From Cytophagaceae bacterium (lineage in GTDB: Bacteria; Bacteroidota; Bacteroidia; Cytophagales; Flexibacteraceae), in the NCBI GenBank assembly GCA_027490155.1, contig JAIXYP010000069.1:248001-312000 (forward strand): a stretch of 64,000 bases of DNA, given 5' to 3'. The position numbers were made by a program, and so were the translations under genes. The notes under the pieces were generated by a model, which saw only the letters and a program-made list of their open reading frames with translations, searched no databases and was not told the origin of the DNA. Below are positions 52,453-62,826 of this stretch, piece after piece. The number at the start of each line of letters is the position of its first letter. The stretch's first letter is position 1.

Positions 52453-55400
52453 TTATTTCTGGATCACGATGCGGTGCAAAAGCGATTGCCCAGCAGCGGA
52501 GATCTTGACATAGTAAACGCCATTGCTGAGGGTTTCGGCCTCGATGGTTTCGGTGCCAGTACCGTTGCTGATGAACATCTGGCGCTCTAGGACAGTGCGG
52601 CCTAAAGCGTCGGTAATCTGCATGGTGGCTTGGTCTGTCGTGAGGTCTGCAGCAGTGACCTTGAACTGACCAGCGTTCGGATTAGGATAGACCGAGATGG
52701 TGCCGCCAGAAATATAGCTAGCCATCGAAGTCACCAAGAAAGGAGCAGTTGTGTCGGCTGGGCAACCACGTAGGGTCATCAGGACACGATAAGCACCTGG
52801 AGCTGGGTTGCTGACGCTGTTGGTGGTCTGGCCTGTGAGGACAGTACCATTGAAGTACCAGACAAAGGTAGCACCTGTCACAGCAGGTACCTGGACACGT
52901 GGTGTAGCTCCGTTGACGACAGAGATCACTGGTGTGGCAGGTTTGGCCGTGGCAGTGATGGCCACACCAGCACTGGTGGATGATGCACAAAGGTTGCCAT
53001 TGAGCGCAACTGCTGTATAGGTGCCGCTTGTTTTTACCCAAAGTGTACCTGCATTGGTGCTGACAATGGTGGTGCCATTGCGCCAAACATACCGTGGGGC
53101 TGTACCCCGAGCTGTAAGCAAGGTGCTATCACCGAGGCAGAAACCAGCAGCAGCAGCTGTGACGGTCGGTGCAGCTGAGCCATTGGCAAAGGCACGAGCC
53201 CTGATCATCATCCTTGGACCTTCGCATCCTCCTGCACCAACACGGCTGACGTATCGGATAACAGAGTCAACGGCGACACCTGTACCTAAGGTAATGGTGA
53301 CAGATAGGGTAGGTGTATTAGCAATCGAAAGGCCAGCATTTGGTGCTGTGTACCAGCGGAAATTGCCTGTGGTGGCTCCTTTCGCACGCATAAGGGCAGC
53401 ACCAGATCCACAACGAACTGTGTCATTGACGATAGGCTCGGTTGGGATTGGGTTGATGGTGACGCTGACAGTTGAGTCCAGTGTGACGGCACAGTTGGTC
53501 AGCGGATTGGTAGCTGAAATCTGGAAGGCGGTGCTAGCAAGTAGGGTAGCGGTGTTAAAGATAACACTATCACCCACTGCAGTGGCTGGGCTTCCAACTG
53601 GGGTGCCTGCCTGCAACAGCTGATAGTTGATGTTCGGCTGGGCATTGTTGATCCTGATTTTGGTGCTGCCAGTGCCGCAGAAGCTGGTGCCAGAGGTGCT
53701 GACAGTCAATAATGGGTCTTGGTTGAGGGCCAAGACTTCGGACTCGGTTAGGGCTTTGCGGTAGATCCGGACATTGTCCAAGAAACCTTTGTAGGCGTCG
53801 GTGGTAGGGCGATTCAGGACATTATTAAGCCCATTATAGCCCATAACCCATTGACGAGAGTTGTTTTGCGAGGTTGTGCCTGTAGGGTCTGTGCCAACCA
53901 AAGCTCCGTCAACATAAAGGCGGATTCCTGTTGCAGAGGCTGTGGCGACAACATGGTGCCACTTGTCATCATTGAGGGCTTTGGCCGAGCGAACGTAGCT
54001 ATTTGCGGGGTTCGCGCCATTGCCATTACGGTGGAAAAATGACAAGCGGTTGCTATTATCAAGATAAACAACACGCTCTTGTACGGTGCCTGGAGGCGGG
54101 GTGGTGCTATGACCAATGATGTGGCCACCAGTGGTAGTGTTGGTCCGCATCCAGAAAGCAATACTGTAGGCAGGCCTTAGTTGGCCAACATAGTTGCTTG
54201 GGTTGATGATATAGTCCCCCGGATTGCCACCAAAGTACTTGGCTGACTGTGATGTGCCATTGACGTTGGTTGTATCTAGGACGTTTCCAGTCGCAGTACC
54301 GTTGTTAGTACCTGCTTGGTCATTAAGGCTTCCGTTGCTGAAATCCCAACGGTGCATCAGGCCATTGCGCAATGAATTGGCGACGTTAATCGGCAAGGCA
54401 AAGGTGTTGGCAATAACCTTAACACGGTCTGACTCGCAACCAGCGGCATTGACTGTGGCGACATAATAGATAGCGCTATCACCAGCTGCGATGACGGGTG
54501 TCGTCAGGAGGCTATCCGTGCTTAGTGGGTTGCCACCGATGGCCGTCGTAAACCAGCGGAAATTGCCACGGGTGGCTCCGGTTGCTGAAAGGGTTAGGTT
54601 ACCTGTGCCGCAGTTGCTTTGGTTCAGCGTAAGCGGAGCAGCAGGTTTAGCACCTCCGAAGAAGGTAAGGGTACTGTCTAGCAAGGCGTTGCAGCCTGTT
54701 GTAGGATTCAGGGCAAGTACACGATAGCTAGTTGTGCTGTCAATAACGTTGGTTGATAGAATCACACTATCGCCTGTTGCAAGAATTGCCGATCCGACTA
54801 GGGTGTTGCTTGGCACGATCTGGAGTTGGTAGCTAAGGCCCGCTGTGACACCACGCAAAGTGACGCTACCTGCCGTTGGGGCACCGCATGTCTGATTGTT
54901 GGCTTGGGTTAAGGCTGTGCCCTTTTGCGACTTAAGCTGTAGTACCTCGGTTGCTGTAAGCGTGCGTGTGTAGATCCGTGGTTCGTCAAGGGTGCCATTG
55001 AAGTATGTAACCCCAGTGCCACCAGGCCAACCTGTTGTTGAGCCGCCACCGACAAGCCACCAGCCGTTCATGCTTTGTCCGGCAGTAGCTGAAGGAAGTG
55101 AAGCGACTAAGCTACCATCAACATAGAGTGATAAGCCTGTGATAGTATTGATTGTACCTACTGCATGGTGCCACTGTCCGTCGTTGTATGAGCGGGTGCT
55201 ATTGGTGGCCCGAACGTTGCCTTGAAAAACACCAAAGTTGATCTGTCCGTTGCTGGCCATATAGATCTGACGATCATAAGACCCGCCATTGCCGTCTTGA
55301 TTAGACTGGAAGCCGATCATTTTGGCACCACTTGTTGAGGTTGTCCGGAACCAGATGGCCACGGTCAAATCACCAGCAGGAGCTGCGCTGTTATTGCCAA

Positions 55401-57129
55401 TACTAATCACGGCATTGGTGCCATTAAAGCTGATGGCACGGCTCGGTTGATTGTATTGGTCCGCTACGTAGCTTAGGCCACCTGCATTGCGGATGGCAGT
55501 TGGGCGAGCATTGCCGCTTGCATCAGCAACATTGCCTGTGAAGGGTAGATAAGCCCACAATCCATTGTTCGAGACAAGGCCACTACCTGTGGCAGTGAGG
55601 ATTGTTTGGTTAGCGATGGCCTTGACTTTGACACGAGGGCTGAAACAACCTTGTGGTGTGATTTGGTCGATATAATATACAGCACTATCCCCTTGGGTAA
55701 GGGTGACGTTTAGGCTAGAGTCTGAAAAGGTCGATATGCCGCCGACAGCTGTGCGGTACCAACGGTAAAGCCCTTGGGTTCCACCACGGACGGTGAGGTC
55801 AAACGTTGCTCCACCACAACTTTGTTGATAGGCCTGTACGGCAACCGGAGTCAATGGATTCGGGTTGACGGTAATGCGTAGAGTTGTATCTAATACTGTA
55901 GTACAACCTGTAACAGTATCAACTGAGCTGATTTTATAATTGCCGCTAGCGATAAATGTAGCAGGGATCGTGATTGAGTCAGTGCGACCTACAATTGGGC
56001 CTGCAATGACGGCATTGTTAGCCATGTCGATCAGCGTGTATTTGACGGTGGTCTGGCCATTGATAACCCTGATGATTGGGGTAACCTGATTACAAGCAAC
56101 AGTATTGACAAAACGAACCCTGAGGGCTGGGCTCTGATAGACCGCATTGAGCTCAGACACGGATAAGGCCCGATTGAGGATGCGCATTTCGTCAAGGTTA
56201 CAACCAAGTCGATTACTGAGGGGGTTGCCTGGGGCACCTGCAAGATTGTCCCAAACCAAACGGAGATAGCCTTTGAAGTCATTGCCAACCTTCATGCTAT
56301 CGGTGGCACGGATTTGACCGTCAATGTAAAGGTTGACAAGGCCATCAGCAGTGCGGCTAACAGCTACAAAGTGCCAACGGTTGTCATTGAGGCCAGAGCC
56401 TGCTGCCAAGGAGTCGGCCCCGAAACGGAAACGCAAGGTGCCGTCAGCTGTGAGATATAGCTGACGATCAACTTTAGTGCTGAGCACACCGCGGTTTGAC
56501 TGGTTGCCGAGGCCAACAATGAGACCACCGCCTGCGTCATTGGTCTGGATCCAGGTCAGGTAGGTAAATGCTGGAGTTGTGGCCGAGTCAAACGAAGAAA
56601 CGGTTACAGAGGCGGCTCCTGTCGTTGCGCTAAAACCAGCAGCTCCGCCCACACCGAATCGTGTATTGGAATTGCCTTGCCCAGTGGTACCGAGGTTGTT
56701 GCCGTTACCGCTAAAGTCTGCGGTTCCGTTATTAAAGCTATAGTAGGCGTATGCGTTAGTCGGGGTGAAGCTGTAGATGTTCTTTGGGGCCTCTTTGACC
56801 ACTACCTGCACGGGGCTACGGTTGCCAACAACGCCCGCATTGGACAACGCAACATAGAGCGTAGTCGAGAATCTTGGCTGGAACGTGTAGGCTGGACCTG
56901 TTTGGCCTAGGATAGGATCGTTGCTACTGGCAGAAAGATACCAGCGGTAGTTGGTGTCTGGCGTCAGAACGGAGCCGGCGGCACGAAGGGTGGCTGATGA
57001 CCCTATACAGATCGTATCGTTGGTTGTGGTAGGCGTTTGGGCATTGGCGTGCTGCCAACTGATCGCGGTCAATAGTCCTAAAGCGATAGCCCAAAATCTG
57101 CCCTTGCTGAAGAGGTTCTTCATGGTCAA
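52453..57129 (-). CDS. Large secreted T9SS protein with three LamG-type domains
   Basis: Surface or secreted protein of 1558 residues. A signal peptide (1-30, ending ANA) is followed by an Ig-like domain and then three LamG/concanavalin-like domains. These lie near 125-335 (AYYSFNNGTADFSGNGNN), 525-740 (WAYLPFTGNVADASGNAR) and 930-1140 (LMHRWDFSNGSLNDQAG). Each has the D.KWHHVV/HFVAV strand and a RIYxRAL-type end. Between them are repeated Ig-like segments with F/YRWY/F. The C-terminal T9SS type A domain starts VYPNPNAGQF and ends LLHRIVIQK. The domains suggest binding of glycans or other surfaces, such as adhesion. No enzyme motif is visible. It is monocistronic, with its own terminator. Confidence 0.87.
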   Translation of the reverse strand: MTMKNLFSKGRFWAIALGLLTAISWQHANAQTPTTTNDTICIGSSATLRAAGSVLTPDTNYRWYLSASSNDPILGQTGPAYTFQPRFSTTLYVALSNAGVVGNRSPVQVVVKEAPKNIYSFTPTNAYAYYSFNNGTADFSGNGNNLGTTGQGNSNTRFGVGGAAGFSATTGAASVTVSSFDSATTPAFTYLTWIQTNDAGGGLIVGLGNQSNRGVLSTKVDRQLYLTADGTLRFRFGADSLAAGSGLNDNRWHFVAVSRTADGLVNLYIDGQIRATDSMKVGNDFKGYLRLVWDNLAGAPGNPLSNRLGCNLDEMRILNRALSVSELNAVYQSPALRVRFVNTVACNQVTPIIRVINGQTTVKYTLIDMANNAVIAGPIVGRTDSITIPATFIASGNYKISSVDTVTGCTTVLDTTLRITVNPNPLTPVAVQAYQQSCGGATFDLTVRGGTQGLYRWYRTAVGGISTFSDSSLNVTLTQGDSAVYYIDQITPQGCFSPRVKVKAIANQTILTATGSGLVSNNGLWAYLPFTGNVADASGNARPTAIRNAGGLSYVADQYNQPSRAISFNGTNAVISIGNNSAAPAGDLTVAIWFRTTSTSGAKMIGFQSNQDGNGGSYDRQIYMASNGQINFGVFQGNVRATNSTRSYNDGQWHHAVGTINTITGLSLYVDGSLVASLPSATAGQSMNGWWLVGGGSTTGWPGGTGVTYFNGTLDEPRIYTRTLTATEVLQLKSQKGTALTQANNQTCGAPTAGSVTLRGVTAGLSYQLQIVPSNTLVGSAILATGDSVILSTNVIDSTTSYRVLALNPTTGCNALLDSTLTFFGGAKPAAPLTLNQSNCGTGNLTLSATGATRGNFRWFTTAIGGNPLSTDSLLTTPVIAAGDSAIYYVATVNAAGCESDRVKVIANTFALPINVANSLRNGLMHRWDFSNGSLNDQAGTNNGTATGNVLDTTNVNGTSQSAKYFGGNPGDYIINPSNYVGQLRPAYSIAFWMRTNTTTGGHIIGHSTTPPPGTVQERVVYLDNSNRLSFFHRNGNGANPANSYVRSAKALNDDKWHHVVATASATGIRLYVDGALVGTDPTGTTSQNNSRQWVMGYNGLNNVLNRPTTDAYKGFLDNVRIYRKALTESEVLALNQDPLLTVSTSGTSFCGTGSTKIRINNAQPNINYQLLQAGTPVGSPATAVGDSVIFNTATLLASTAFQISATNPLTNCAVTLDSTVSVTINPIPTEPIVNDTVRCGSGAALMRAKGATTGNFRWYTAPNAGLSIANTPTLSVTITLGTGVAVDSVIRYVSRVGAGGCEGPRMMIRARAFANGSAAPTVTAAAAGFCLGDSTLLTARGTAPRYVWRNGTTIVSTNAGTLWVKTSGTYTAVALNGNLCASSTSAGVAITATAKPATPVISVVNGATPRVQVPAVTGATFVWYFNGTVLTGQTTNSVSNPAPGAYRVLMTLRGCPADTTAPFLVTSMASYISGGTISVYPNPNAGQFKVTAADLTTDQATMQITDALGRTVLERQMFISNGTGTETIEAETLSNGVYYVKISAAGQSLLHRIVIQK

Positions 57130-57301
57130 TGGGTGTGTTTGGTAAATTGGTTATCTAGCACTGACCCCTAGCCTGAACGCAGGTATCGACGCTATACAAG
57201 ATGCAATATAATGGAAGTGGAGGGGCAAAAATCGAGTTAAGGGGATTTTAATGTGGGGGTGTAGGTGGTTAGACCCTGATGGGTTTTGTTACTTTTCGTA
57301 A

Positions 57302-58399
57302 ACAGATGCCACCGTCTGGTATCAGACCAAAGGAATCTCTACCTTAGCGGATGACAACTACGTCAGCAAGGTAAACTTTGTGGGTGGGGATATGGATAGA
57401 TCGGTAGGGTATGCAGGGCTTGGGCGGGCGACACTGCTTGAAAACAGCTTTAAGAAGCACCATATCGGGGCTTTGCTCTATGGACCTGACCAAGTGGTGA
57501 GGGCCAATAAGTTCAACACGAACCTAACGGGGGTGTATCTGGGCACGCCGGCCGGCAACTTTGTGGCTTTGCAGGGTACGCGCTGGAGCACTGACCCGCA
57601 GGACTACCCCGTGACCTCTACCTTAACGCTGAGCTGTAACGAATTTGACCAACCAGGGAACAACCCAGAGGACAATGCCGTAGGTGTCCTGATTTCGGAT
57701 GGTGTTAAATTGCCGAATATTGGGGGTAATAGAAGTCCCGATTTTGGCGGTGACCCAGCTGGCAATGTTTGGCCGAAAACAGGGTTTACACCTGGTACCT
57801 TACCTAGTAATTGTCTGTCAGGGTTGTGTGATGACATTAATGAATCGCCTTCGATTGATGTGCCGAATTTTAGTGTGCCGGTCAAAACAAGTGCAGCATT
57901 ACAGACAATCTATTATTACTACTCAAATGAGTATGTTTACCCTTCAGGCACGACCACAACTGGTAATATGATCTTCAGGAACTCAAGAGGGATCACCTTG
58001 ACTGGTGATAACTATGGCGAATCTACCTGTCCGGCCAATTGCCCTTGGGATATTATCTTTGATCAGCATTTTAAGGTAGATAACTGCTCAGAAATCGGCC
58101 AGGAAAATTGGCCTTTAAAAAGTCGGGGTGTTACAGGATTGGATGATACGAAAGTCCTTCATGGTATTTCTATCTACCCTAACCCTGCAATGGGTAGCCT
58201 GACTTTCAGGAACCAAACGGAGGAGCGGTATGATTGGTTGTTGATCACTGATGTGCTGGGCAAAACAAGGCGTTTTGCTTTGCAGGAGCAGGAAAGTCAA
58301 ACTTTATCGCTTGCGGAGTTATCGGCAGGTTGTTATTCGGTTGCTGTTATGAGTCCAACTAATCGTGAGATCTTAGGCAATCTAATTATCACCAAGTAA
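57302..58399 (+). pseudogene. 5'-truncated remnant of a T9SS cargo gene
   Basis: The frame from 57302 to the stop at 58399 reads like the middle and end of a secreted protein. It opens directly into folded-looking sequence (TDATVWYQTKGIST), contains a Cys-rich segment, and ends in a T9SS type A domain (about ISIYPNPAMGSL to LGNLIITK). Just upstream is an in-frame TAA at 57299-57301. No signal peptide or ATG precedes it; the only start in the early part is a GTG at 57380. The body resembles beta-helix proteins with bounded Asn/Gly turns. I read it as a gene whose 5' end was lost. The stop overlaps the next ATG by one base, so the remnant may once have been co-translated with it. Confidence 0.6.
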
Positions 58400-59820
58400 T
58401 GAAAGGGATTGGGCTAATCATGCTGTTGTTGTTAACCCTTGCCAGTACTGTGGCAAGGGGACAACAAATCCTGCAAGAAAAGATATATGAAATTCGTAAT
58501 GCTTCACCACGTGCATTTGGCAAATTGCCGTTCGGATATGGTTACTCCCTGAGATTGCCGAATATCAACGGCACTGGCGAAAGGGCAGCAGTTTTGTTTT
58601 TGAATGACAATCTGGATACGCTTTCCTTTTATTACCAAAATCGCGGTTCTGATATATCATTTCCTCCCTTGGCCATCGATAGTTTTTCTGCGATGGTCGT
58701 AACTGACGAAAGCAATTTCAGCGCAATAGGCACCATGTTCACCCAGGTGCACAAGTTTGGTTTTGTGATGGGCAATGTGCTCCAGTTAGGGTCCCAGACG
58801 ACTTTTTTGATCACTTGTGGGATCAAACGGCCGGATAAAGGATTTCTTGTTTGTGGCGCCAAAACAATTGGCCTTAATCCGACACGGGTTGCCAACTTTC
58901 GTATTTGGACTGATTCATTAGGTGTACAAGAACGCCAGGACTCAGTGCAGGATTTCGGTGGCCGTGCACGCGCAGATCGTATATATCATAGACCGGGCGG
59001 AGGCTATTATTTAATTGGCACGAAAAATACCTTTGGCTGGGTCAAGGAGTTAGATGCAACGGGGAGGACGCTTGACAGTACAGTACTATACCGAAAAGTA
59101 AACCCACCTAGAGATATTACTGCCAATTTTTTTGCTGAGCCAGCCCCAGGGGGCGGTTTCTTGTATTCGGTTACCTACCAGTCGGGTTCCAATTATAGGT
59201 TTGAGTACGGCTTTACCAAAAATGGCAGCAAAATCTGGTCTGATAGTGGGGATTTTATCATCATGCCACCACGCATTAGTACGGATACAACGGCTATTAT
59301 CTATCATACCGATGGTCAAAATAGCACACCTCAATATGGCCCTGTGATGAAGCGCATCCATGTGCCTACGGGCCGAGTTATTTGGCAACAACTCTTTCAG
59401 GGGGGGCAATGGCCAGGTATCCGTAAAGCTATAAGTCAATATGATTATGATGGTCAAGGTAATTTCGTAATGGCAGGATCGATGTTGTCACCTATAACAG
59501 GTGTATATGCCTTATACCTTGCTCGGGTGGGTAATGTTGGTTTCCCATTCAACCCTGCCACCAACTTGCCTCCGCATGATAAACGGGAGGTGATTCGGCT
59601 CTCGGCCTACCCCAATCCTTTTAGCAATGGTAACCTTACCCTAGACTATGAAGGCCAAGGGGATGTCAAGGTATTTTCATCTGCTGGGCAATTGGTGCAT
59701 ACTGCCCTTTCCCATCAGGGGGGTACGGTTTTGTCCTTGCCACCACTGCCCGCTGGTGTCTATAGTGTGATGGTACGGGTAGGTGGTTCGGTGCGCTGGG
59801 TACGTGTTGTGAGGGGGTAA
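58399..59820 (+). CDS. Secreted T9SS protein, tandem paralogue 1
   Basis: Protein of 473 residues with a signal peptide (about 1-22, ending ARGQQ), a beta-rich body of about 370 residues and a C-terminal T9SS type A domain (from SAYPNPFSNGNL). The body has repeated short strands with G-x-F/Y-L-V/I and W turns (HRPGGGYYLIG, EPAPGGGFLYSV, DYDGQGNFVMAG), the spacing expected of a beta-propeller-like fold. No catalytic residues are recognised. The next gene is a clear paralogue with the same layout. The start (TAATG) overlaps the stop of the upstream remnant by one base. Confidence 0.8.
   Translation: MKGIGLIMLLLLTLASTVARGQQILQEKIYEIRNASPRAFGKLPFGYGYSLRLPNINGTGERAAVLFLNDNLDTLSFYYQNRGSDISFPPLAIDSFSAMVVTDESNFSAIGTMFTQVHKFGFVMGNVLQLGSQTTFLITCGIKRPDKGFLVCGAKTIGLNPTRVANFRIWTDSLGVQERQDSVQDFGGRARADRIYHRPGGGYYLIGTKNTFGWVKELDATGRTLDSTVLYRKVNPPRDITANFFAEPAPGGGFLYSVTYQSGSNYRFEYGFTKNGSKIWSDSGDFIIMPPRISTDTTAIIYHTDGQNSTPQYGPVMKRIHVPTGRVIWQQLFQGGQWPGIRKAISQYDYDGQGNFVMAGSMLSPITGVYALYLARVGNVGFPFNPATNLPPHDKREVIRLSAYPNPFSNGNLTLDYEGQGDVKVFSSAGQLVHTALSHQGGTVLSLPPLPAGVYSVMVRVGGSVRWVRVVRG
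59569..59820 (+). repeat. Near-identical T9SS domain segment (copy 1 of 2)
   Basis: This 252-nt segment at the 3' end of paralogue 1 matches 61007-61258 with about 13 differences by eye and no gaps. The upstream parts of the two genes are clearly less similar. Confidence 0.8.
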
Positions 59821-59833
59821 AAATTACTAAATT

Positions 59834-61258
59834 ATGAAAAGCCTAGGGCTAATGATGCTGTTGTTGTTCACCCTTGCCAGTAATTTGGCAAGGGGACAGC
59901 AAATATTGCAAGAGAGGCTATATGAGGTCAGGTTTGGTTCACTTCGTGCGTTTGGAAAGTTGCCATTTGGTTATGGTTTTGCATTCAAATTGCCAGCTGC
60001 TGGCGGTACTTTGGGCTCAAGAGCGGCAGTATTGTTCTTGAATGATAACCTTGATACGCTCAATCTGTATTATCAAAACAGAAATGCAGAGATATCATTT
60101 CCTCCCTTGGCGATTGATAGTTTTTCGTCCATGGTGGTGACAGCAGAAAGCAATTTCACAGTACCAGGCACGATGTTCACTCAGGTACACAAGTTTGGTT
60201 ATATGATGGGTAACGTTCTACAACCAGGGTCCCAGACCAACTATTTAGTCACTTGTGGGATCAAACGACCTGATAAAGGATTTCTGGTTTGTGGGGCCAA
60301 AACGACAGGTCTAAATCCAACAAGGGTTGCAGGTTTCAGAATCTGGACCGATTCACTCGGCGTGCAGGAGCGTCAGGATACGGTTCTTGATTTTGGAGGC
60401 ATTACACGTGTCGACCGTATTTTTCATCGTCCTGGCGGAGGATACTATTTAATCGGTACATGGAGCAATACTGGCTGGATGAAGGAAATCGATGCAGTTG
60501 GTCGGACAATAGACAGTGCAGTTCTGTACCGAAAATTAAACCCAGCTAGGGATATTACTGCCAAGTTTTTTGCTGAGCCAGCCCCTGGGGGCGGTTTCTT
60601 GTATTCCGTGAGCTACCAGTCAGGTAACGACTCACGTTTTGAGTATGGCTTCACCAAAAATGGCAGTAAAATTTGGTCCGACAGTGGGGATTTGGGTATA
60701 ACTCCTCCCAGAATTAGTTTAGACACCACAGCCATTATCTATCATACTACAGGGCAAAATGGTACTACTCCTTATAGCCCTGTGATGAAGCGCATCCATG
60801 TGTCTACTGGCCGGATCATCTGGCAACAATTGTTCCAAGGTGGGCAATGGCCAGGCATCCGGAAAGCCGTAGGTTACTATGATTATGATGGGCAGGGTAA
60901 TTTTGTGATGGCTGGTGGTATGGTTTCGCCGTTCACAGGGTTTATGGCAATTTATCTAGTTAAGGTGGGAAATGTCGGTTTCCCTTTCAACCCGGCTACC
61001 AACTTACCTCCGCATGATAAACGGGAGGTGATTCGGCTATCGGCTTTCCCCAATCCTTTTAGCAATGGTAACCTTACCCTAGACTATGAAGGCCAAGGGG
61101 ATGTCAAGGTATTTTCATCTGCTGGGCAATTGGTGCATACTGCCCTTTCCCATCAGGGGGGGACGGTTTTGTCCTTGCCACCATTACCCGCTGGTGTCTA
61201 TAGTGTGATGGTACGGGTGGGTTCGTTGGTGCGCTGGGTGCGTGTTGTGAGGAGGTAA
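59834..61258 (+). CDS. Secreted T9SS protein, tandem paralogue 2
   Basis: Protein of 474 residues that aligns end to end with the preceding gene: signal peptide (ends ARGQQ), beta-propeller-like body (HRPGGGYYLIG, EPAPGGGFLYSV, DYDGQGNFVMAG again) and T9SS C-terminal domain. The bodies have diverged at many positions, whereas the last 252 nt are about 95% identical by my count. It starts 13 nt after the stop of paralogue 1, so both are in one transcript. Role unknown; surface display or release through the type IX system is expected from the sorting domain. Confidence 0.8.
   Translation: MKSLGLMMLLLFTLASNLARGQQILQERLYEVRFGSLRAFGKLPFGYGFAFKLPAAGGTLGSRAAVLFLNDNLDTLNLYYQNRNAEISFPPLAIDSFSSMVVTAESNFTVPGTMFTQVHKFGYMMGNVLQPGSQTNYLVTCGIKRPDKGFLVCGAKTTGLNPTRVAGFRIWTDSLGVQERQDTVLDFGGITRVDRIFHRPGGGYYLIGTWSNTGWMKEIDAVGRTIDSAVLYRKLNPARDITAKFFAEPAPGGGFLYSVSYQSGNDSRFEYGFTKNGSKIWSDSGDLGITPPRISLDTTAIIYHTTGQNGTTPYSPVMKRIHVSTGRIIWQQLFQGGQWPGIRKAVGYYDYDGQGNFVMAGGMVSPFTGFMAIYLVKVGNVGFPFNPATNLPPHDKREVIRLSAFPNPFSNGNLTLDYEGQGDVKVFSSAGQLVHTALSHQGGTVLSLPPLPAGVYSVMVRVGSLVRWVRVVRR
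61007..61258 (+). repeat. Near-identical T9SS domain segment (copy 2 of 2)
   Basis: Partner of the segment at 59569-59820, covering the last 84 codons of paralogue 2, including the whole sorting domain and the stop. Confidence 0.8.
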
Positions 61259-61365
61259 CCAGATTGCTTACGTCGATTGTGACCAGATCTCAGACAGCGT
61301 CAAATTGACGAAAATCCCAGGGGCACAATGTAACGATTGCGTATAAGTTATCCCTCCTTGTAGCC

Positions 61366-62820
61366 CTAAAGTGGGAACTCCGTCTGCTTCAACAAAAGGC
61401 TATTTGCACCCACGGTATAGGCATAACAAGCAGCAGGGATAAAGTGCAGAGTAGCGTTGCCTACGACGCAATCCATCGTTACTGTGCGGGAGGTTACGAC
61501 GGCGTTAGGTAGGTTGTGGTTATCTAGAAAGGTACTGAGGCTTTTTAACTCATTAAGATTGTTGGCATACCTGTCAGACCATTTACACTCTACAGCTGCA
61601 CCAGGTTTTAGAAACTGGTTCATGAGGACGATGTCAACTTCCCCGTCTTGGCCTATGGCTTTTTCTTTTTGCCAACGGGCATAGTACACCGCCGCATTCC
61701 GGTGCATCCATTGGGCCATGATGGCAGTTTCAACCAAGTCCCCAATGGCTTGGTCTTCTGGACCGACTGGCGAAAACAAGGCCCTTCTTAAGGATGGGTT
61801 GGTAAGATAAATCTTGAAAAAATTGGCTCGTTTGAATGCCTTACCTGCCATGTCAATCCGGTGCACTCGTTTGATTAGGAACGCTGCTTCTAGATACTCT
61901 AAGTATTTGGAGATGGTCGGCTTCTGGACGTGTGAGCTTTTGCTTAGCGTATCAAGGGAGAATTCGTGTGCTGTGTTATAGGCAACGGTATTGAACAAAC
62001 TGTTTAGCTCCTGGATGTCTATGATGCCATATAGACTTGGTAGGTCACGCAATAACACCTTGTCCACGATGTCGTTCTTGATAAACCTACCAGGGTCTTG
62101 GTCCACCATCGGATTGAAAATGGCCTCTGGATAGCCCCCCATATTGACATAGGCTAGGAACAAATCATTTAAAGTTTGGATGTCATCGGTCCCATAGACC
62201 TGAATCTCGGACGCTCCCCATTGCATCGATTGTGGACGCATTATTCCACTCCGATCCTGCAAATGCAAGAATTCTTGGAATGTAAGAGGAGGTAATATGA
62301 AGTCTGTGAAGCGCCCTGCACCTGACTCATTGCTTTTGAGCTTTAGTGCTGCTGCCGCTGATCCAGAAACAACAAACTTGGTAGACCTGTATGTATCAAC
62401 TAGTGATTTGAGGTGTATTTCCCAATCCTTTAGGTACTGGATCTCATCAAAGATCACGTAACAACCCTCTGTATCAGCAGTGCCAGCTCCTTCCATCGCA
62501 AGGGCAAACAGACGGGCTAGTGGCACCCGATTGTAGATTGGCGCATCAATAGACAGAAACATGATTTTTGCTGGCGGGATACCATCCATTATCAGCTGCT
62601 GGATAACATGGTTCAGCAAGACTGTTTTGCCAACTCGGCGCGGGCCCATAAGGACCACTGCCCTTTTGTTCTCGATCGGTTTGGTGAGGCTATAAAGCAG
62701 GTCGAAGTAGAGCCGCCGTTTCATGCGGCCATAATCCTGTGGGATTTGACCGGTTGACCACCAAGGGTTATCGTCCTTGATCCGCTTGATAATCTCGATA
62801 TCGCTGATTTCACTTAGCAT
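61366..62820 (-). CDS. AAA_14 / DUF4143 family ATPase
   Basis: Cytoplasmic ATPase of 484 residues. Walker A is GPRRVGKT (59-66), Walker B is YVIFDEIQYL (121-130), and sensor-1-like SGSAAAAL follows. A winged-helix region lies in the middle (SKSSHVQKPTISKYLEYLE). The C-terminal DUF4143 domain shows a PD-(D/E)xK-like pattern, GEVDIV about 20 residues before AAVECKWSD, as in a restriction-endonuclease fold. Proteins of this family are common and variable, and their role is poorly known; links to mobile elements or defence have been proposed. The ATG at 62820 lies almost at the predicted start of transcription, so the mRNA may be leaderless. A palindrome overlapping its promoter suggests control by a DNA-binding dimer. 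Confidence 0.87.
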   Translation of the reverse strand: MLSEISDIEIIKRIKDDNPWWSTGQIPQDYGRMKRRLYFDLLYSLTKPIENKRAVVLMGPRRVGKTVLLNHVIQQLIMDGIPPAKIMFLSIDAPIYNRVPLARLFALAMEGAGTADTEGCYVIFDEIQYLKDWEIHLKSLVDTYRSTKFVVSGSAAAALKLKSNESGAGRFTDFILPPLTFQEFLHLQDRSGIMRPQSMQWGASEIQVYGTDDIQTLNDLFLAYVNMGGYPEAIFNPMVDQDPGRFIKNDIVDKVLLRDLPSLYGIIDIQELNSLFNTVAYNTAHEFSLDTLSKSSHVQKPTISKYLEYLEAAFLIKRVHRIDMAGKAFKRANFFKIYLTNPSLRRALFSPVGPEDQAIGDLVETAIMAQWMHRNAAVYYARWQKEKAIGQDGEVDIVLMNQFLKPGAAVECKWSDRYANNLNELKSLSTFLDNHNLPNAVVTSRTVTMDCVVGNATLHFIPAACYAYTVGANSLLLKQTEFPL

Positions 62821-62826
62821 AGTTCA

